Shown here piece after piece: positions 1-10,700 of a DNA stretch of 64,000 nt (the first letter of the stretch is position 1; every line of letters begins with the position of its first letter). This DNA is from Larix kaempferi (Eukaryota; Streptophyta; Pinopsida; Pinales; Pinaceae). The translations under genes were made by a program, and so were the position numbers. The stretch is taken from NCBI GenBank assembly GCA_027924585.1, contig BSBM01000486.1:45068501-45132500 (forward strand). The letters run 5' to 3'. The notes beneath the pieces are model-generated. The model saw nothing but the letters and a program-made list of their open reading frames with translations, made no database searches and was not told where the DNA came from.

Positions 1-1647
1 AATAGAGGCAATCTTGGGTGGTCCTCTATCCTCAGGGATCATGAATCCCTTCGTTTTTACATTTGATACCAATTAATATTCAAATGAGCATTAGGGTCTT
101 TAACAAATATTTAATTACGAGATTTCTATATATTCTATAATTTTTAAGTTATGAATAGCTAGAATCTGTGTTCTCGGTTTATTCCATTAAACTGAAATTA
201 GTTATCCTGTTGATTGATATATTTTCTTTTAAAAACAATCGTGTTTCCATCCTATGATGGGCTTACTGCCACGTAGAGAGATTTGGTTGGTAGCACTAGT
301 TAGTTGTGCAACCATAAAGATATTTATGGCCTTCGTGGAGAGGATCACAATTTCTTTGTGTAAACCCTGACATTTATTGGGCTGCTTATTAGTTAAAGAA
401 AATGGATGTTGTAATTATTTGAGGTTTCGATGTTTGATATGTTTAACTGAATATAATGTTAACTTGGCATACGTAGTCATTTTTACGTGTTTAAGATCCT
501 TCCAGATCTGACTTATTCAATCTATGGCGAGGGATTAAAAAAAGAAAATAACAATATTTTAAAAGAGAAAGGTTTTCCTTTCTTTAGAAGCCCTCTCGGC
601 TCTTAACCAGATCTTAGTAAAAACTGTTGATAGTTTGTTTTAGATAGATGAACATATACCATTCGTTATACTTAGTTTTCTTTACGATTCTGTTAAGGTT
701 TGGTTATGAAGCTTGAATCATATTTCAACTTTGTTTTTAAACGGAATTTTAATCCAACTCGATTAATGAACAAAGAATGTTTAGAAAGCAAATTAATACT
801 AGTGATGAATAATTTATAACCCTAGATGTTGAATCCTTATGAAGCTTAGATTTGAAAATAAAATACACACAGGCATTAATTCAACAGAATACTTAAATTT
901 GGAAAAATAAAATAAACATAGGAATTCATTTGGCAGAGTATCTAAATCTGAAAACAAAAATAAAAGTAGTGCTGGCACATCTGTATAATATATCCAAAAT
1001 CGAATTAGATGCATAAATTTGATTTCTGCTAAGGGTTAGTTGCGATCCATAATAAGAATGGAAATCCTGCTGCAGCTAGTATTAAGCAGATAAGAAAATT
1101 AAAAAAATAACTTGGCACCACTGTTGGGAAAACAATGATGAAATAGTCGTTCCTCCCAACCAACTCCTAGAGCAGCCAAGTCTCACTTGCTCCAGAACCC
1201 CCGATCCTAATCGCTGAAGCACAAGAGAAAAATACACTTAATGCACCATATCTTGCATTTTCAGATTCAATCCATGTCCAATGATAGCCTCATGTTGCTT
1301 ATGGACATACTATTATATATTATTTTGCTTAGGACTTGGTCATTTATGAGCCTCCTGCTCTTGAGCACTCAACTAAGAATTGTGACGTGATTTTGGGGAA
1401 GATGCCTCCTGCACCTTGATTTCTCACTCAACAACTTCAACCACTTGTCTTTTCCTCTTGTGGGTCAGCAATCACTCATGCAACAAATATTTCATTTATG
1501 TCCCCCCCTTCAGTATCTTTATTAATAAAAGAATAATCCATTACATTGTTCTATTTTTGACTTCTTGTCAAAAATATTAAAAATAAAATAAATTAAAATA
1601 TTCAGAAAAGTATTTAATAATAATTTATTAAATCCTGGTGTATTACA
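1..1647 (-). repeat. 3' LTR of the chromovirus, truncated by window start
   Basis: Window bases 1-1647 match 13227-17644 nearly base for base once the 14394-17162 insertion is removed. The shared right edge reads GTATTACA in both copies, that is TGTAATAC on the minus strand, the expected TG start. The two copies differ by scattered substitutions and small indels. No gene is seen inside; the 66-codon ORF at 814-1014 is within the repeat and has no recognisable product. Confidence 0.9.
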
Positions 1648-1662
1648 TACACCTGCTCTTAA
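1648..1662 (-). other. Polypurine tract of the chromovirus
   Basis: On the minus strand the bases just before the 3' LTR read TTAAGAGCAGGTGTA, a purine-rich stretch touching the LTR start. This is the usual plus-strand primer site for reverse transcription. Confidence 0.6.
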
Positions 1663-1699
1663 AGGATAACACCGTCCTCGGTGTTATTATTTTTATGTT

Positions 1700-2980
1700 T
1701 TTATTCTTCCATTTATTCGTCTTGGAATAGGATTGGATATGCCTCCCGCATATCACTTTCCAATTCCCAAGTGGACTCTTCCGGACTAAGGTGCTTCCAT
1801 TGAACCTTGACTTGTCCGATGGTACGGTTTCAAAGTAAAAGTTCTCTTATGTCGAGGATATGCTCTAGTCCCACCTGGAACTCTCCCTCGGATTCCACTT
1901 GTATAACATCCTAATCAATCACATGAGTAGTGCCATGAACATACTTCTTTAAAATGGAAACGTGAAAAACTTCATGTACTTTAATAGTAGGCGGTAGGGC
2001 TAACTAGTATGCTACCAACCCTATTTTAGCCAAAATTTCAAATGGCCCACAATACATGGGTGCCAATTTTGAATACATGCCCAGCCTTAGAGAGATTTTC
2101 TTGGGTCTTACCTTGATATACACATGCTCGCCTATGTGGAACTCTCGATGAGTTCTTTTTAAGCCAGCACAACGTTTTTGCCTGTCTTGGGAAGCCTTCA
2201 AATTTTGTTGTACCTGCTTCATGGTTAGTTCCATATATTTTAAAAATTCAGGTCTAAAATTAATCGATCCACTGGACTACTCCATGAAATTAGAGTATTA
2301 CATTTATGTCCATACAGAATTTCAAAAGGAATCATACCCACCGATGCTTGAAAATGATTATTGTAAGCAAATTATACTAAGTGTAAATAGTCCTCCCACT
2401 TACCTGGTTTTTCCATTACATACATTCTTAGCATGTGATCTTCTAGGACTTGGTTTACCTTTTCAGTCTGCCCATCTGTTTGCGGATGATACGTAGTGCT
2501 AAAGTTCAACTGAGTGCCTAACCCTTTAAATAAATCTCTCCATAAATTTCCTGTAAATTTTACATCTCTGTCTGAGATTATTACCTTTGGTACGCCATGC
2601 AACCTGAAAAATCTCCTTCATAAATATATATGTGATGTTAACAGAGTTATAAGTGGATTTTACCAGAATAAGATGAGATGCTTTGCTTAATTTATCGACT
2701 ATGACCATGATTGAGTCGTGCTGCCTAAAATTTTTAGGCAGGCCAATTATAAAATCCATGCTGATGATTTCCCACTTCCATTCTGGAATGGGCAGTGGTT
2801 GTAATAACCCAGCTGGATGTTGGTGTTCTGCCTTGACTTGCTGGCATTCTATGCAGCGAGCTAAGTATTATGCTACTTCTTTCTTCATGTTAGGCCAAAA
2901 GAAATCCTTTCTGATCATGGTGATCATCTTCTGGTATCCAGGATGTCCTGAATACGATCGTTTGTGTAACTCATTCATAA
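1700..2980 (-). pseudogene. Chromovirus integrase with C-terminal chromodomain, frameshifted
   Basis: Minus-strand reading gives an HHCC-like zinc region (about 2820-2960, ending CIECQQVKAEHQHPAG), the catalytic core with [12 protein letters not shown] and a Glu in the NQVLEDHM context (about 2440-2760), then the C-terminal DNA-binding region (2004-2234, with GPFEILAKIG). After a stop the frame resumes with HEVFHVSILKKYV, and about 1720-1830 encodes a chromodomain-like stretch with VKVQWKHLSPEESTWE. The D, D and E catalytic residues are visible. The core is broken by an indel near 2600 and there are further stops, so no functional integrase is made. Confidence 0.88.
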
Positions 2981-3123
2981 CTGTTACTTTGATTTTTGTT
3001 GTATTTGGTATTTACAATCTGTTTTTATGCAGCAATAAACCTCTTCCGATTAGACTAAAATCTATTTTTATATGGTTCTTTTCATTTTCAACGGCCTTTT
3101 ATTTTAAAATTTGGTATTCTTTA

Positions 3124-4500
3124 TCAAAATTTTCTGCATTTAGAATCTGATTCATAACTGCTGCTTGCAAATAATAAATTTGCATGATGACTTAAGGCAT
3201 CTGCAACTTTGTTCTCTTTCCCTTTTGTATGTTTTATTTCGAAGTCATATTCGCTTAAGAATGGCGGCCACCTTGCTTGTCTAGCGTTTAAATTCTGTTG
3301 ATCAAACAAGTATTTTAAACTTATATTATTTGACATTAGAAAAAATTTCCTTCGATGAGGTAGCATCGCTACATCTTTAACGCATCTATAATTGCAGCAA
3401 GTTCTAAATCGTGCGTAGCGTAATTCTTTTCATATTCTTTTAATTTTCTGGATTCGTAGGCCATGACATGATTTTCTTATATTAGTAGCCCACCTATTCC
3501 CTCATTACATGCGCTGCTGCATATGACAAAATCCTTAAAAAGATTGGCAATTTTTAATATAGGGGCAGTGGTTAATAGATGTTTTAATTTATTAAAACTT
3601 TCCATACACTTTTCATTCCAGTCAAACTTTTTACCTTTCTTTTGTAGTGAAGTTATGGGGTAAGCTATCTTAGAAAATACTTCTATAAACTTTCGATAGT
3701 AACCTGTAATCCCCATGAACGATCTTATGTTCGTTACATTTTTAGGAACTGGCCATTCAATGATAGCTTTAATTTTTTCAGGGTCAACAGATATTCCATC
3801 CTTAGACACTACGTGTCTCAGATATTGAATTTTGTCTTTAAATAAATTACATTTGCTAAACTTAGCAAACAGTTGTTGTTCTCTTAAAATCTGCAGAACT
3901 ATTTTTAAGTGTTCCTCATGTTCCTGTTCATTTGTTGAATAAATCAGTATATCGTCGATGAAGACGACTATGAATTTATCTAAGTAGTTACTAAAAATAC
4001 TATTCATTAAGTACATAAAAGCTGCAGGTGCATTTGTTAAACCAAAAGGCATTACGACAAAATCGTAATGACCACAACGAGTTCTAAAAGCAGTTTTAAA
4101 GATGTCTTCATCTTTGATCCGTACCTGATGGTAGCCAAACCTTAAATCTATTTTGGAAAAGATTGTTTCCCTTTGGAACTGATCAAATAGATCGTCTATC
4201 CAGGGTAAAGGATATCGATTTTTAGTAGTTATTTTATTTAATTGTCTATAGTCTATGCATAACCTTAAAGTTTTGTCTTTCTTCTTTACGAATAAGACCG
4301 ATGTTCCCCAAGGGGAAACACTAAGTCGAATATACTTCTTATCAATCAGTTCTTGTAATTGTGATTTAAGTTCTGTAGGTTCTATTATGTTCATCCGATA
4401 CAGAGCTTTTGATGTTGTTACCACTCTCGGTATCAAATCGATTGTAAAGTCTATGTCTCTTTTTGGAGGTAGTCCAGGGAGTTCTTCCAGAAAGATGTCT
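3124..4500 (-). pseudogene. Chromovirus reverse transcriptase and RNase H
   Basis: The largest open piece (3477-4436, 319 codons) holds the RT fingers and palm. Visible motifs are [14 protein letters not shown], the [13 protein letters not shown] aspartate, the [12 protein letters not shown] box and the active-site [10 protein letters not shown]. The thumb and connection follow ([12 protein letters not shown]). RNase H continues after a stop into 3124-3366, where LSEYDFEIKHTKGKENKVAD and the following A-L-S-H are read. Upstream, the linker [16 protein letters not shown] joins protease to RT. The RT catalytic aspartates are kept, but stops at 3476 and between the RNase H pieces break the polyprotein. 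Confidence 0.93.
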
Positions 4501-5162
4501 TTAAAATCTTTTCAGATAGATATATCTTCCACTTTAAGTTTGTTATCTTGATATTTATCATCTATTACATAAACAACAAATACTTTACATCCTTTATGTA
4601 CACATCTCTTCATTTGTAAGGCTGAGATCTCTCTGATTGTAGTTTTTCTGGGAATTCTCGTTGCTTTAATTGTGTTTCACGTATTATCCATGCATGTAAA
4701 ATTTTTGGCATAACAATTCAACATGACTCTGTGTTTTTCCAACCAATCCATCCCTATCAGCATATCATAGGAACCTAATGGTAAAATATTCAGATCAGCA
4801 TGCGTATTAAATTCATTCATCAATAATTCACAATTTTTCACATAACTAGTGACCTTACGCTTAGTACTTGTGGCTAACTATACCAGCCAAGATTTTTCAA
4901 ATTTTTCTGGTACTAATTTACAAAATTCAACAATCCTAGATGCTACATAACTTAAACTTGCACCTGGATCAATTCATATGGAAATAGATTGACTTTTTAT
5001 CATACCTTCGATTTCGATCATTGAATCTTGATGGTATGCATGTCGATTCTCTAATGCAGCACTGATTCTAGGCATACTTCTCGCCATATCTCCAACTGTA
5101 ACAACTTCCTGAATGGAGTGAAATTTATTAAAGGTTTTATTTCTTACAAGACAATCTTTAAA
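4500..5162 (-). pseudogene. Chromovirus retropepsin (aspartic protease) region
   Basis: Minus-strand translation between the gag zinc knuckle and RT reads IDPGASLSYVAS near 4930-4975, corresponding to the D-S/T-G-A motif of retropepsins, and later NILPLGSYDMLIGMDWL near 4745-4795, the conserved C-terminal I-L-G-M-D-W-L motif. Several in-frame stops interrupt it, so it was missed as a long ORF. The catalytic triplet reads D-P-G instead of D-S/T-G, another sign of decay. The region is cut on its gag side by the nested element at 5168-8189. Confidence 0.8.
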
Positions 5163-5167
5163 GTAAT

Positions 5168-5939
5168 TGTTAGGATATTCCTATACTCCATCCTAGTCCT
5201 ACCAGCATTTTCATTATTTGCAGTTTCAATCTTGCATGCATGCATGCAATCACATGCATCCCAGTCATCAGTCCCAGCACCTAGCCCCAGTTGGCCAGCC
5301 CCCAAGAGCTTCTATCAGATCAGTTTTAGCCCTCCTAGAGCTTAGTGCGCCCTTCCTCCTTGATTTAAGGAAGCAAAGGCACCCTCTCTCAGTTACCATT
5401 CAGTTGTACTTCAGTTACTTCATTTATCTTCAGTTCTTTCCTTGATTTAAGGCTAGACTGACTCTCAACTGACTGTATCACTCCGATTGACCTCCAGTAA
5501 GACTAGACTGCCCATTATGACTCCAGATAGCTCCTCATGCACCCTCCACTAAGCCTCCTTCATTAAGTTAGTGCCAGTTACACTCAGTTAGACTCAGTTT
5601 GACTGATGGTTGACGGTTACTTGTGCATTGATGACTCCACTGATGATGAGATAGATTTCTAGTTGTGCTCCAATGACACTCCAGTGATCTTTTGATCACT
5701 CCATGAAGGTTAATTCGAATTGCCACCTTGGCATTCAAACCCTCATGCATTGTACTACTTATTTGTCCATATTGTGATTAATGAATTAGTGCGTGTGAAG
5801 TTATTTTGCTTCTATCCGATTTCTACTGTATTATTATTCTGTTGCTCATTTTACTGCATTGACCACTCTTAATCTTATTCCTAAATTCTTTCTTGTGAGG
5901 TATACATCATCTCTTAGATTTGTTGTGAGTATTTTCACA
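5168..5939 (+). repeat. 5' LTR of the nested LARD-like element
   Basis: A 772-bp repeat with TG...CA ends, matched by 7422-8189. An ATGCATGC-rich stretch at 5235-5260 is partly deleted in the other copy. No gene is supported inside. Confidence 0.95.
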
Positions 5940-5954
5940 TGGTATCAGAGCATG
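5940..5954 (+). other. Primer-binding site, initiator tRNA-Met
   Basis: TGGTATCAGAGCATG abuts the LTR end and matches the standard plant primer-binding site complementary to the 3' end of initiator tRNA-Met. Confidence 0.92.
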
Positions 5955-6094
5955 TTGAGAGTATTGTTTATCTCCATTCTTGAGAGTTTTTTGCAGGTTA
6001 TTATCAAGATTTCGAGTGCAGTAGTTTCTGCATTTTTGTAGTAGTAGCAGTTGCAGATATTTTCTATTGTTTTTGCAGGTCTTCTACAGCTTCC

Positions 6095-7237
6095 ATGTAT
6101 TCAGAAGAAATCCCTCTTCTTTCTCCATTCAACTATGATGAATGGAAACCAAAAATGATAGCATATTTGAAGAGCCATGGTCTCTTTGATCATTGTTTTG
6201 AAAGAGAGTTTGAATCCTCTGAAGAAGAGATTGATTGGTTAAATAAAGGTGACCATGTCTGTGCAACCATGATGTTTGCTATGCCTCGATGCATGGCATG
6301 TGACCTCCTTGATGTTGAATCTCCAGAAGAGCTATGGGCTCACCTAGATGAAATATTTGGCAATCAGAATAAAGGGATTAGTCCAATCCATTTCGAGAGA
6401 AATCCCACTATTGCATTTGCTTTCCTTGATGATCTCATAGGTCATGAACCAGTATCAAACATATCTCATATTGAAGTGGTCCACAAAGAAGAAGAGCTTG
6501 TATATTTTACACTCATGCTCCAAATTTCTTCTATTTCAAATCCTGTGCCAGCTCACACTCTAGAAATTGCAGAAGGTCCTAAATCCTCTCTTGCACCAGA
6601 GTCTGTTGGTTTGCATCATGATCTACTGAATATTTCAGAGGTAAAATCAGCCATTGGAGGTAATGCATTCGCTCTCCTTGATCAATCACCTCTTATTTAC
6701 TATTGTAAGATCATTATTTCATGCTCTCAGAAGGTTGTTGAAGATGATGGCCATTTCCATTCGCTTGGGATAATTTCTCATGCATTTATTGGTTTTGATC
6801 TCACCTCTAATGGTTCAAAGGAGATCTCAAGAAACCATGATTCAAGTCTTGAATCTGATTTGGATTCCAAGCAATCACTACTTGGGATAATTTCTCATGC
6901 ATATGATGGTTTTGATCTCACCCCTGCTGATTCAAAGGAGATCTCAAGAAACCATTTATCAAGTCTTGGAGCTAATTTGGATTCCAAGCAATCATTGTTA
7001 ATTAATGGTTCTTTTTGGCATAATCTCACCCATGATGGTTCGAAGGAGAAGAGAAAAGACTATCTGCACATTCATAGATTTGATATTACCTCAGCTGATT
7101 CGAATCACATGTTCAAGGATCATCCTCATACTTTCGGATTTGTTCTCATCACATTCGATCTGAAGAGCAAGTACAAGCACATGCTTTCTGAGCATGATCC
7201 ACTTCTTCCCAAGAAGAAGATACTTCCAGACATATGA
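6095..7237 (+). CDS. Gag-like protein of a non-autonomous LTR element (380 aa, intact)
   Basis: An uninterrupted ATG-to-stop ORF between the PBS and PPT of the nested element. Residues about 8-90 resemble the N-terminal gag region of plant copia-type elements (DUF4219/UBN2 style): PFNYDEWKPKMIAYLKSHGL near the start, then a spaced W-L-N and ELWAHLDEIFG. After about residue 100 it no longer resembles known gag: there is no CCHC zinc knuckle and no protease. Residues 224-262 and 263-301 are two 39-residue tandem repeats (LGIISHA..GFDLT..SKEISRNH), encoded at 6764-6880 and 6881-6997, followed by a looser third copy. Being open while all neighbouring transposon ORFs are broken suggests the protein was recently useful to the element. 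Function beyond gag likeness is unknown. Confidence 0.75.
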   Translation: MYSEEIPLLSPFNYDEWKPKMIAYLKSHGLFDHCFEREFESSEEEIDWLNKGDHVCATMMFAMPRCMACDLLDVESPEELWAHLDEIFGNQNKGISPIHFERNPTIAFAFLDDLIGHEPVSNISHIEVVHKEEELVYFTLMLQISSISNPVPAHTLEIAEGPKSSLAPESVGLHHDLLNISEVKSAIGGNAFALLDQSPLIYYCKIIISCSQKVVEDDGHFHSLGIISHAFIGFDLTSNGSKEISRNHDSSLESDLDSKQSLLGIISHAYDGFDLTPADSKEISRNHLSSLGANLDSKQSLLINGSFWHNLTHDGSKEKRKDYLHIHRFDITSADSNHMFKDHPHTFGFVLITFDLKSKYKHMLSEHDPLLPKKKILPDI

Positions 7238-7401
7238 CCAAGCATTACACCTGCTTGAGTTTGGAGCATTTATTCTTGTGTGTGCCTTACAGTCTATTTT
7301 GAGGGGGGGTATTTTTCCCATGAGGTTTTCCCCCTTTCCTCGGTTTATTGACTGCTATTATTCATTGTATTGGGTGACCTTTGGTCTCAGTTACCAGGGC
7401 C

Positions 7402-7421
7402 CAAGATGGATTAAGGGGGGG
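7402..7421 (+). other. Polypurine tract of the LARD-like element
   Basis: AAGATGGATTAAGGGGGGG ends at the base before the 3' LTR. A second G-run (GAGGGGGGG near 7302) lies 100 bp upstream and may be an extra or ancestral tract. Confidence 0.8.
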
Positions 7422-8189
7422 TGTTAGGATATTCCTATACTCCATCCTAGTCCTACCAACATTTTCATTATTTGCAGTTTCATTCTTGCATGCAACATGC
7501 ATCCCAGTCATCAGTCCCAACACCTGGCCCCAGCTGGCCAGCCCCTGAGAGCTTCTCTCAAATCAGTTTTAGCCCTCCTAGAGCTTAGTGCTCCCTTCCT
7601 CCTTGATTTAAGGAATCAAAGGTGCCCTCTCTCAGTTACCATACAGTTGTACTTCAGTTACTTCAATTATCTTCAGTTATTTCCTTGATTTAAGGCTAGA
7701 CTGACTCTCAACTGATTGTATCACTCCAATTGACCTCTAGTGAGACTAGACTGCCCATTCTGACTCCAGTTAGCTCCTCATGCACCCTCCACTGAACCTC
7801 CTTCATTCAGTTAGTGCCAATTACACTCAGTTACACCTACCACACTCAGTTAGACTCAGTTTGACTGATGGTTGGCGGTTACTTGTGCATTGATGATGAG
7901 ATAGACTTCTAGTTGTGCTCCAATGACACTCTAGTGATCTTTTGATCACTCCATGAAGGCTAATTCAAATTGCCACCTTGGCATTTGAATCCTCATGCAT
8001 TGTACTACTTATTTTTCCATATTGTGATTAATGAATTAGTGCGTGTGAAGTTATTTTACTTCTATCCGATTTCTACTGTATTATTATTCTGTTGCTCATT
8101 TTACTGCATTGACCACTCTTAATCTTATTCCTAAATTCTTTCTTGTGAGGTATACATCAGCTCTTAGATCTGCTGTGAGGATTTTCACA
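7422..8189 (+). repeat. 3' LTR of the nested LARD-like element
   Basis: A 768-bp direct repeat of 5168-5939, ending ATTTTCACA before the TSD copy GTAAT (8190-8194). Confidence 0.95.
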
Positions 8190-8194
8190 GTAAT

Positions 8195-9390
8195 TTGGGT
8201 CACCACATTCCCATCATTTTAAGGGTTCCCTCTGTGCAGTGTTTTTATTAAAATTAGTGGAAGGTTCTCTTTCTTTTGCTGCAGGGTGCTGTGGTTTAAA
8301 ACCTTTATAATTATTACCCTGATACCCTCTGTAATTATTTCCATAATTTCTGTGAAATTTATTATTATTCTTTCTTCTTGGGTCAAAGTTATCCTATCTT
8401 TTAGTGTTCCAATTAGGTACATTTTCTCTTTTATTTTTATTCTGATCATAACAGTAATTCTCTTTTCTCATTGCTTCTTCCAACGTCTTTGGATTGTCAT
8501 ACTCGATCTGCTCTTTAAACAGGGTAGGCAAGAAACTGAGAAAGTGTTGTATTTTTTGTTTTTCATCTATTATGTATGGTACATAACGAAGCAGACTTAG
8601 GAATTTACTACAGAGTTCTTTCATGGTCATAGCACCTAACCTTAACTCTTAGAATTCTTTCGCTTTTTCTTCGTAGTATTGTTCTGAAATATACTTTTGT
8701 TTAAACAGTTTCTTAAAGGTTTTCCAGGTTACATGTCGCTCTTTTATACCTTTTACTTTTTTGATATCTTTCCACCAAATATCTTCTTTTCCACTTAAGT
8801 TATAAAAGGCCATTTTTTCCTTAAGTTCATTAGAATAGTTATAGATTAGGAAATATTTCTTCATTCCAGACAGTCAAGCTTCTGCCTCTTCTCCTTTCTC
8901 GATTTCACCATTAAACATAGGAGGTTTAATTTTCTTAAATTCTCCTGAAATCTCTTCATAGGGTTTGTACTTCTTTTTATCTTTATGACTATCACTTCTG
9001 TCACTAGAATCCTGATGTTATTTTGTGTGGTGTTTTGGTGGTTCCTAACTGGAAGTTTCAGCCCCATGATTGGAAAATTCCAGCTTTCTTCCCTTACATT
9101 TGTAAGGTGTAGCTTTTGGATTATCATTTTTCGATTCTTTGTTTTTATCTTTTTCATTACTGTGTATTTTAGCCAACATAATGTTATTTAGTTCTTCCCT
9201 TGCTTTCATAATTCGTTCATTTTCTTCCCTAACTCTTTTTAATTCCGACCTTAATTCTTTAACAGTCTATTGTAACTCTGACAGGTTGTCGTTTCGACTC
9301 CCATTTAAGTTTTGCCTAGATTTCACCTTCTTCATTGTTCACCGGTATCCTAGGGGGAGATTCTTCTCCTTCATGCATTCCGAATTCTGA
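8195..9390 (-). pseudogene. Chromovirus gag (capsid) fragments
   Basis: Minus-strand pieces at 8861-9157, 8649-8864 and 8394-8630 form the retrotransposon gag region. The middle piece has the typical W-W-x-x-I...W..F...F...Y pattern (EDIWWKDIKKVKG, TWKTFKKLFKQKYISEQYY), followed by a basic, Asn- and Lys-rich tail. The zinc knuckle straddles the nested insertion: the minus strand reads ECGDPNY on one side (about 8195-8215) and FKDC on the other (about 5150-5162). Frames change between pieces, so the gene is broken even without the insertion. Confidence 0.85.
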
Positions 9391-9526
9391 CATATTTTCC
9401 TGCAAAAATAAATTTTTCTTCCTCTTCCTATTTAGTAAGAGAATCAACCCCCCCCCAAAAAAAATAAAAAATTTTGATGTTTCTTAACAGCTACAATGTT
9501 GCGCCGGTTCAGGCCAAGTGTTGTAG

Positions 9527-9542
9527 CCATGCTCTAATACCA
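9527..9542 (-). other. Primer-binding site of the chromovirus
   Basis: On the minus strand TGGTATTAGAGCATGG lies three bases inside the 5' LTR end (TGACA, + strand 9546-9550). It is an initiator tRNA-Met site with one C-to-T change. Confidence 0.85.
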
Positions 9543-10700
9543 TTATGTCATGTACCTCGAAAATCCATAAATGCATTTTTTATAGCATATAATTATGTAA
9601 AACCTCGCTATGTTACTAGTAAGCAAAAGTTATGGTACATAAGTAAAGATTGTCGTTGCTTTGTAAGTTTTCTTATACCATTTAGATAATCTACGAGCCC
9701 TGCGGCGTGCCGTCGTCATAAGCAAGGGTGATGTTTTGATCCTTTATACACTTTTCTAGTTATAGTTTCAATAAGAATTTCTTAACCCTAAAGCTAAGTC
9801 TAGATCTTGGTTTAACTTCATGTATTAACGCTTTAGTTACATGTGATACTAATGTGGAGACTATGGATATAGTCTTGATTCCACCATGGAAAAGCATTAA
9901 GGTATTACAAGGCCCAACGATAACATTCCTTGTCCAAAGTATAAGGTTACAATACAATGTTATGCGTTATATGTAATTGTTGGCGTATAAAGGGGCTATG
10001 GGGTTCACCATAGTCAAACTTATATGAATTCTTTTGAAATAAAGTTCTAGTTATTATGTCATTCGGATTGTTGGTTATTGTGATGGTTTAAAGGCTTGTA
10101 CTAAAGTTGATGGTGAATTTTAATGAGCCACCCTGACTGCGAGTTGACAACACAACCATGCCTTTATGGCTCACGCTAGAAACAGATCCTTTCCGTCCAT
10201 CTGTGCATTGAGGTTGCAAGGTTTTGGAGTAGGGTTTAATGTAATATTTGGTGTCCGAATCTTCATTATTGTATTTTGGTTTGTAAGTTATGAGAGTCGA
10301 AGCTCTGTTTTGTCAATGGTGATTTTTTTAAGAGCTTTAGGTGGAAAGTGCTACTGCCGCTAACGACATTCCTTCTGGTGGTTTTCCAAGGAAATGAAGA
10401 GTTCCTCGCGGTGATAATGGCCGCCATCCAGAGTTCGATAATTGTTGCAACTGAACTCGACCAACCTCCAGCCTCGAACTACCATTTCACAGAGGTAAGA
10501 ACACAATTAACTAAGCTCATCCATTTAAATAGGTACAATACATTTTGGTTTTCATTCAGGTTGTAGGGGCTAATACATATGATTTTCTTTACATGCAATG
10601 GAGTGATAAGGGTACTCAAGAATAGTCGACCCCTGGATCTATCTGCAATTTGTATAAGGTAAGTTTATAATTTTAAAACATATTCAATGTAATTTTTATA

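Larger units (their letters stand above)
5163..8194 (+). mobile_element. Non-autonomous LTR retrotransposon (LARD-like), complete with 5-bp TSD
   Basis: Two direct repeats (5168-5939 and 7422-8189) start with TGTTAGGATATTCC and end ATTTTCACA. They are flanked by a perfect 5-bp target duplication GTAAT (5163-5167 and 8190-8194). The primer-binding site TGGTATCAGAGCATG (5940-5954) follows the left LTR directly and a polypurine tract precedes the right LTR. The internal region is only 1.48 kb and encodes one gag-like ORF, with no protease, integrase, RT or RNase H, so it must have been moved by another element's enzymes. The LTRs differ by several substitutions and small indels per 100 bases by eye, so insertion is not recent but is younger than the host chromovirus. 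Confidence 0.95.

Noticed and set aside
2683-3150. 155-codon plus-strand ORF
   Set aside because: It lies antisense to the chromovirus integrase and RNase H, whose motifs are clear on the minus strand.
4255-4551. 98-codon plus-strand ORF
   Set aside because: Antisense to the reverse transcriptase region.
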